From: CAYHDN01 sp964355425
GTDB lineage: Bacteria > Patescibacteriota > UBA1384 > XYA2-FULL-43-10 > CAINNR01
Reading direction: 5' to 3'
Assembly: GCA_964355425.1 (NCBI GenBank)
Contig: CAYHDN010000037.1
Location: 1 to 9,591 of the forward strand
Length of the DNA stretch: 9,591 nt
In this document: in pieces, positions 6,196-9,591 of the stretch
Layout of the letters: every line of letters begins with the position of its first letter
Numbering within the stretch: the stretch's first letter is position 1
Program-made: the position numbers and the translations under genes
Notes under the pieces: generated by a model
What the model was told of the DNA's origin: nothing
What the model saw: the letters and a program-made list of their open reading frames with translations, nothing else
Databases searched by the model: none

Positions 6196-6849
6196 ATGCC
6201 TGACGAGGATCAACGAGCAAATGAGCCTATTTTAGAGGTTGGAATATCAGAAGGTGGCAACAAGGGTGCCAGCGTTCTTTTGGTCGTTTCGATCATTGTT
6301 ACTGTTTTGTTTACGGGCTTTTTGGTCTTTTGGAGTTATAGACTGAATTCCATCGCTAAAGATAGAGCGGCGGCGCTGTTATCCTTACAAGAAGAGCTCA
6401 AGAGCAAGCAAAATACGGAAATCGAAAATAAAGCTGCAAGTATAAGTTCCGCCGTTTCCATTCTTTCTACCGCTTCAAAATCGAAATATCTTTTCAGGGT
6501 TTTTATCGACGATCTGACTAAAAAAATTACTAACGATACTAAACTCAATTCGCTTTCGATAGATGATTCCGGCAAGGTTTCAATTGACGGTGAGAGTGCC
6601 AGTTATCGTTCTGTTGCCGATTTAACGGTCGCCTTGCAAACTTCAGAAAAACTGAAAGATATATCAATTACAGGTCTCTCTCAGTCAAGCTCAAATGATA
6701 ATGAAAAAAGTCAGGGAAAGGTAATTTTTTCAATTTCTGCAAAGATTTTAGATTGGAAGCTAGCGATAGCTGAAGCCCAAACTGGAGCTTCTGCGACCGA
6801 AGCCAGTGATGGCGTTACCATTCCGGCGATAGGAGGGACAGGTGGATAA
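6196..6849 (+). CDS. pilN: PilN-like type IV pilus assembly protein
   Basis: This 217-residue bitopic protein fits PilN, the inner-membrane alignment protein that binds PilO and links to cytoplasmic PilM. It has an acidic cytoplasmic N-terminus (1-24), a membrane segment (25-48), and a predicted coiled coil (51-80) rich in K, E, A and L. A periplasmic-side ferredoxin-like region (98-188) follows, in which LNSLSIDDSGKVSIDGES and the following helix resemble the PilN fold. A low-complexity tail ends in GGTGG. The INLLP-like motif used by typical PilN to bind PilM is not visible; the equivalent stretch reads NEPILEVG. It is followed by PilO-like and PilP-like genes with overlapping ends. Sequence identity to known PilN looks low, so the call rests on architecture and order. 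Confidence 0.75.
   Translation: MPDEDQRANEPILEVGISEGGNKGASVLLVVSIIVTVLFTGFLVFWSYRLNSIAKDRAAALLSLQEELKSKQNTEIENKAASISSAVSILSTASKSKYLFRVFIDDLTKKITNDTKLNSLSIDDSGKVSIDGESASYRSVADLTVALQTSEKLKDISITGLSQSSSNDNEKSQGKVIFSISAKILDWKLAIAEAQTGASATEASDGVTIPAIGGTGG
6831..6836 (+). promoter_or_regulatory. Shine-Dalgarno supporting a GTG start of the PilO-like gene
   Basis: AGGAGG (6831-6836) lies inside the end of the PilN-like gene, 5 nt before GTG 6842. This optimal spacing justifies the GTG start, and the 8-bp overlap suggests coupled translation. Confidence 0.85.
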
Positions 6850-7432
6850 AAAAGAGTTTAATCTATTGCTTCCGGCTATAACTTTGATAGTAATCATTAC
6901 CGGTTTTTTGTTTGCGTTGAAGGTTTTAATGCCCAAAGTAGCGGAAAATCAAGCGAGAATCAAGGCAGTTAACACTGATATTGCCAAAGCCGAAGCAAAA
7001 CTTGATTCTCTGCGTACCGCTCAAAGCTCGATGACAAAATTGTCTGATGTCGTTAATAACATATTGATAGCCGTTCCAGACTCTATTGATTCGCCGAATC
7101 TAATTGTAGAAATTGAGGCGATTGCTAGCGCAAATAAAGTTGGTATTGCCAGCCTTTCACCCCCAACGGACCGTAACAGCGGAGATATAAACTCTTCTGG
7201 CTCACTTAGTACTGGAGAGGAGAGTTCTAGCGGTTTAAGTGTCACAGTTTCTGCAGTTGGATCGTTTCAAGATATTAATAATTTTATTTCTGGTATTGAA
7301 TCAAGTATTCGCTTTTCTAAAATTACGGCTCTTACCATTACATCATCACAAGAAGGACCGCTGTCAGTTTCTATTTCTTTCGATGTCTATAAACGGCCGG
7401 TTGTGTCCAGTAGCAAGGGAGGGACCAAATGA
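6842..7432 (+). CDS. pilO: PilO-like type IV pilus assembly protein
   Basis: This 196-residue protein has the architecture of PilO, the partner of PilN in the inner-membrane alignment complex. It has a very short basic N-terminus (MDKKEFN), a membrane segment (8-28) and a coiled coil (33-62, heptad-like with A, L and I). A ferredoxin-like domain (about 75-185) follows. AVPDSIDSPNLIVEIEAIA (77-95) matches the common PilO pattern of a P-containing turn followed by the first helix and a strand (VGIASLSP). A serine/glycine-rich loop (112-131) lies within the domain. Strand LSVTVSAVGSFQDINNFI and final strand GPLSVSISFDVYKRP complete the fold. GTG is the start, supported by an ideal SD. The stop overlaps the next start as ATGA. 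Confidence 0.82.
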   Translation: MDKKEFNLLLPAITLIVIITGFLFALKVLMPKVAENQARIKAVNTDIAKAEAKLDSLRTAQSSMTKLSDVVNNILIAVPDSIDSPNLIVEIEAIASANKVGIASLSPPTDRNSGDINSSGSLSTGEESSSGLSVTVSAVGSFQDINNFISGIESSIRFSKITALTITSSQEGPLSVSISFDVYKRPVVSSSKGGTK

Positions 7433-7701
7433 GTGAAGGAAGATTTTCTGACAAAGCGATAATGATCGTAGCTATCATAATCTTCGCAGGAACGATTATT
7501 AGCTTTGTTTGGTTGTGGCTGGGGTACCAACGACCGGATTACACCCAGTACCAGAGTAAAGATAACTTGGTTCCGGTTGATGTTTCCGGAGTCGAATCTA
7601 AGGCTAAAACACTTCTTGAAGGACTCAAAAATAACGCTGGAATCCCAATTCCGACTCCTGCCGGCAAAATGGGCAGAACTGATCCATTTGCTAGCTTGTA
7701 A
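7429..7701 (+). CDS. Small single-pass protein with PilP-like GRxDPF tail
   Basis: This 90-residue protein has a membrane segment at 9-31 (IMIVAIIIFAGTIISFVWLWL), a short extracytoplasmic stretch with a helix (VESKAKTLLEGLKNN, 55-69), a proline-rich linker (IPIPTPAG) and the C-terminus KMGRTDPFASL. A GRxDPF motif is typical of PilP and related alignment-complex proteins that follow PilO. Here the motif closes the protein, and the beta-domain of classical PilP is absent. There is no lipobox cysteine. It overlaps the PilO-like gene by 4 bp and has an SD (GGAGG at 7418-7422). It is probably a reduced PilP or a functional equivalent. The gene symbol is left blank because homology is not certain. 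Confidence 0.7.
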   Translation: MSEGRFSDKAIMIVAIIIFAGTIISFVWLWLGYQRPDYTQYQSKDNLVPVDVSGVESKAKTLLEGLKNNAGIPIPTPAGKMGRTDPFASL

Positions 7702-7720
7702 ACATTAAACGGAAGTTCCA

Positions 7721-7803
7721 ACACTGACTTTATCACACTGACTTAACACTGATGAATGAAATAGTATTTGGTCAGTGAGCAGTCAGTGTAGTCGAGTCAG
7801 TGA
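7721..7803. repeat. Three-step symmetrical dyad built from CACTGA/TCAGTG
   Basis: Three copies of ACACTGA (starting 7721, 7735, 7746) are followed by three copies of TCAGTG (starting 7772, 7783, 7797). Spacings are 14 and 11, then 11 and 14, an exact mirror about position 7762. Paired arms are 7722-7730 with 7794-7802 (9 bp, one T-G), 7735-7743 with 7781-7789 (9 bp, perfect), and 7747-7753 with 7771-7777 (7 bp, one T-G). Symmetric internal loops separate them. No T-tract follows, so it is not a standard terminator. It could be an RNA stem between the pilNOP and pilB coding regions, or an operator ladder for a dimeric regulator. Confidence 0.85.
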
Positions 7804-7809
7804 TAGAAT
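7801..7809 (+). promoter_or_regulatory. Possible extended -10 promoter for pilB
   Basis: TGA-TAGAAT (7801-7809) is an extended -10 candidate with five of six hexamer matches. It would start transcription near 7816, 11 nt before ATG 7827. Its TG is part of the last TCAGTG repeat, so a protein bound to that repeat would cover the promoter. No -35 is recognisable. This is tentative. Confidence 0.35.
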
Positions 7810-7826
7810 GTCAACTAAATACTTGT

Positions 7827-9591
7827 ATGGATAGTCAAAAAAAAAATTCTTTAGTTTCGACCTCACAATTTGACGGTCTCTGGGAGGCCCTTTCTTCGCA
7901 GTCGATAATCGACGTTTTTGTTGTTCAGGGGTTGATTTTACCGACTGATGCTGAAAAAATTAAGGAGCGCTATAATAATAATCTGGCAATTGAGCGGTTT
8001 TTATTGTCGAATAAGATATTATCGCGGGAGGCGATAAACAAAGCCTACAGTATAATTTTAAAGTTGCCGTTTGTTAGTATCAGTAATTTAGCGATTCCGG
8101 AGAAAATTTTGCGAATCATTCCGGATAGAATTGGCAAAAAATATTTGGTTGTTCCGTTTAGTCTTAAAAACAATGTTTTGAATTTGGCAGTAGGTAGTCC
8201 GGGTGAGATTTTTCTGCCGCAAAATCGTGGTTTGGAAACAATAGCCCGTAGCAAGGGATTGATTTTGGAACTGTTTGTTAGCACCCCAAATGACATTATC
8301 GGAGTCCTAAACCGTGGCATAAAGAAGGGGGATTTGTTGCTCTCACAAGGCTCATTGCCGGTAATATTTCTGCGAAATCGCAATATTCCTTTAAAATGTC
8401 TTCAGCTCCTGCCTCTCGATTTTATCAAGCGCTATCGAATAGCAATTTTTGAGCAGGTCAGTGAAACAGAGTACCGTGTCGCTCTCGAAGATCCTTATAG
8501 TTCCAAAACAAAGGAGATTATTGAGTATTTGAAGAAAAATAATAGTCTTGATCTTGAAGAATTCTCGACTTCCGGGAGTGATATTGATTATCTTATCTCG
8601 CTTTACTCCAAAGGTATCGGAATAGAATCGAAAGAGTTAACCGAGAGGCGAAATCTGAGCCAAGAAAAAAGTGAAGTCGGTGAAGCATTTAATAGCTTGA
8701 AGGAGATTGTCGACTCTATTGTCCCTGGCAGCGGACCGGAAATTACTATGGAAACGGAGCAAAAAGCAATGATAAAACCAAAAATTCAGCTAGAAGATAA
8801 CAGCAATAAAAAACTTACAAAGGCAGAAGAAATCCAATATGAAATGAATGCGACCAAAAGATCAGAGGAGGAGGAGCGCAACATTGGAAAGTTATTGGGC
8901 GGAAAAGATATAAAAAGCGTAGACGATATAAAGAAAATTGTTGCCGAGAATTCGATTCCGAAATTAGTTGCGGGCATTATCAGTTTTGCCCTATCTCTTG
9001 GATCGTCAGATATTCACTTGGAGCCAGAAGCAAAAAAACTTCGAGTCAGGTATCGGGTTGACGGGGTACTGCGAGATATTATCCAATTGCCGGCTGATCT
9101 CGGTCCGCAAATTACCAGCAGAATAAAAATTCTTGGTGTGATGAAATTGGATGAGACTCGTATTCCTCAAGACGGCCGTTTCTCGGTAAATTTTCAGGAT
9201 CGGGAGATTGATGTCCGTCTTTCGGTATTGCCAACGGTTTATGGCGAAAAAGCCGTAATGCGAATACTCGACAAATCGCAGGGCATACTCTCACTTGAAG
9301 ATTTAGGATTCGTCGGTTCGGCTTTCAGGATTATGATGGAGGAAATTAAGAAACCTTATGGAGTAATTTTGGCAACTGGCCCGACTGGATCTGGCAAATC
9401 GACAACTCTTTATGCAATTCTTAATCGGATAAATCAGCCGGGGGTTAATGTTGTTACGCTTGAAGATCCAGTCGAGTATGAAGTCCCCGGAGTCAATCAG
9501 TGTCAAATTAGGCCAAAAATTGGCTTTTCTTTTGCCGAAGGTCTTAGGAGTATATTGCGTCAGGATCCGAATATTATTATGGTTGGCGAAA
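7827..9591 (+). CDS. pilB: PilB/GspE-type pilus extension ATPase, 3' end outside window
   Basis: The open frame encodes 588 visible residues and runs off the end. This hexameric cytoplasmic ATPase powers type IV pilus extension. The N-terminus has a GspE_N/MshEN-like domain at about 50-125 (AIERFLLSNKILSREAINKA, then IPEKILRIIPDRI and LNLAVGSP). A second, degenerate copy lies at about 185-245 (IPLKCLQLLPLDFIKRYRI, VALEDPYS). A long charged linker (about 270-370) follows. The ATPase part has SDIHLEP (394-400), RYRVDGVLRD, DETRIPQDGRF, DVRLSVLP, Walker A GPTGSGKST (518-526, catalytic K524), the Asp box LEDPVE (545-550) and Walker B LRSILRQDPNIIMVGE at the edge. ATG 7827 lacks an SD; an in-frame GTG at 7800 is possible but lies in the dyad. 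Walker A sits about 200 residues later than in usual PilB. Confidence 0.93.
   Translation, partial: MDSQKKNSLVSTSQFDGLWEALSSQSIIDVFVVQGLILPTDAEKIKERYNNNLAIERFLLSNKILSREAINKAYSIILKLPFVSISNLAIPEKILRIIPDRIGKKYLVVPFSLKNNVLNLAVGSPGEIFLPQNRGLETIARSKGLILELFVSTPNDIIGVLNRGIKKGDLLLSQGSLPVIFLRNRNIPLKCLQLLPLDFIKRYRIAIFEQVSETEYRVALEDPYSSKTKEIIEYLKKNNSLDLEEFSTSGSDIDYLISLYSKGIGIESKELTERRNLSQEKSEVGEAFNSLKEIVDSIVPGSGPEITMETEQKAMIKPKIQLEDNSNKKLTKAEEIQYEMNATKRSEEEERNIGKLLGGKDIKSVDDIKKIVAENSIPKLVAGIISFALSLGSSDIHLEPEAKKLRVRYRVDGVLRDIIQLPADLGPQITSRIKILGVMKLDETRIPQDGRFSVNFQDREIDVRLSVLPTVYGEKAVMRILDKSQGILSLEDLGFVGSAFRIMMEEIKKPYGVILATGPTGSGKSTTLYAILNRINQPGVNVVTLEDPVEYEVPGVNQCQIRPKIGFSFAEGLRSILRQDPNIIMVGE

Noticed and set aside
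8045..8383. 112-codon open frame on the minus strand
   Set aside because: Antisense to the continuous pilB frame, with no family features; it is a shadow.

Overview
The window is a compact bacterial stretch read almost entirely on the + strand. It uses TGA as a stop (three genes end in it), so the genetic code is standard. I infer a small-genome lineage of the Patescibacteria/CPR type. The reasons are a very short dihydroorotase-like protein, one apparently leaderless gene, close packing with 4- to 20-bp overlaps, and a pilus locus joined to large glycine-rich exported proteins. None of these proves the phylum, and no marker gene here settles it.

Layout. (a) 1-116: GC-rich non-coding DNA with four short hairpins, each with a 3-nt loop. 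(b) 117-488: a small translation cluster of tRNA-Thr(GGT), ribosomal protein L33 (53 aa) and tRNA-Trp(CCA). The tRNA-Trp sits inside a 13-bp stem whose 3' arm runs into a T-tract. (c) 523-1753: a short dihydroorotase-like amidohydrolase with an apparently leaderless start, overlapped by a PEBP (YbhB/YbcL) family gene. (d) 1841-6039: two homologous membrane-anchored glycine-rich proteins in tandem, then an exported protein whose C-terminus resembles PilX-like pilus-associated proteins. (e) 6196-7701: three overlapping, SD-led genes that look like PilN, PilO and a minimal PilP. (f) 7702-7826: an intergenic region dominated by a three-step symmetrical dyad built from CACTGA/TCAGTG. (g) 7827-end: a PilB/GspE-type extension ATPase with an unusually long N-terminus, cut off by the window end in the Walker B region.

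How they may work together. PilN, PilO and the PilP-like protein would form the inner-membrane alignment complex of a type IV pilus, powered by PilB. The three preceding exported proteins have paired cysteines and extracytoplasmic architectures. By position and by the PilX-like tail they may be surface or pilus-associated components. This pairing of a duplicated glycine-rich, cysteine-paired module with a pilNOP-pilB locus is the best candidate here for an undescribed system, but the functional link is inference. No stretch longer than about 160 bases lacks a gene or a described element.
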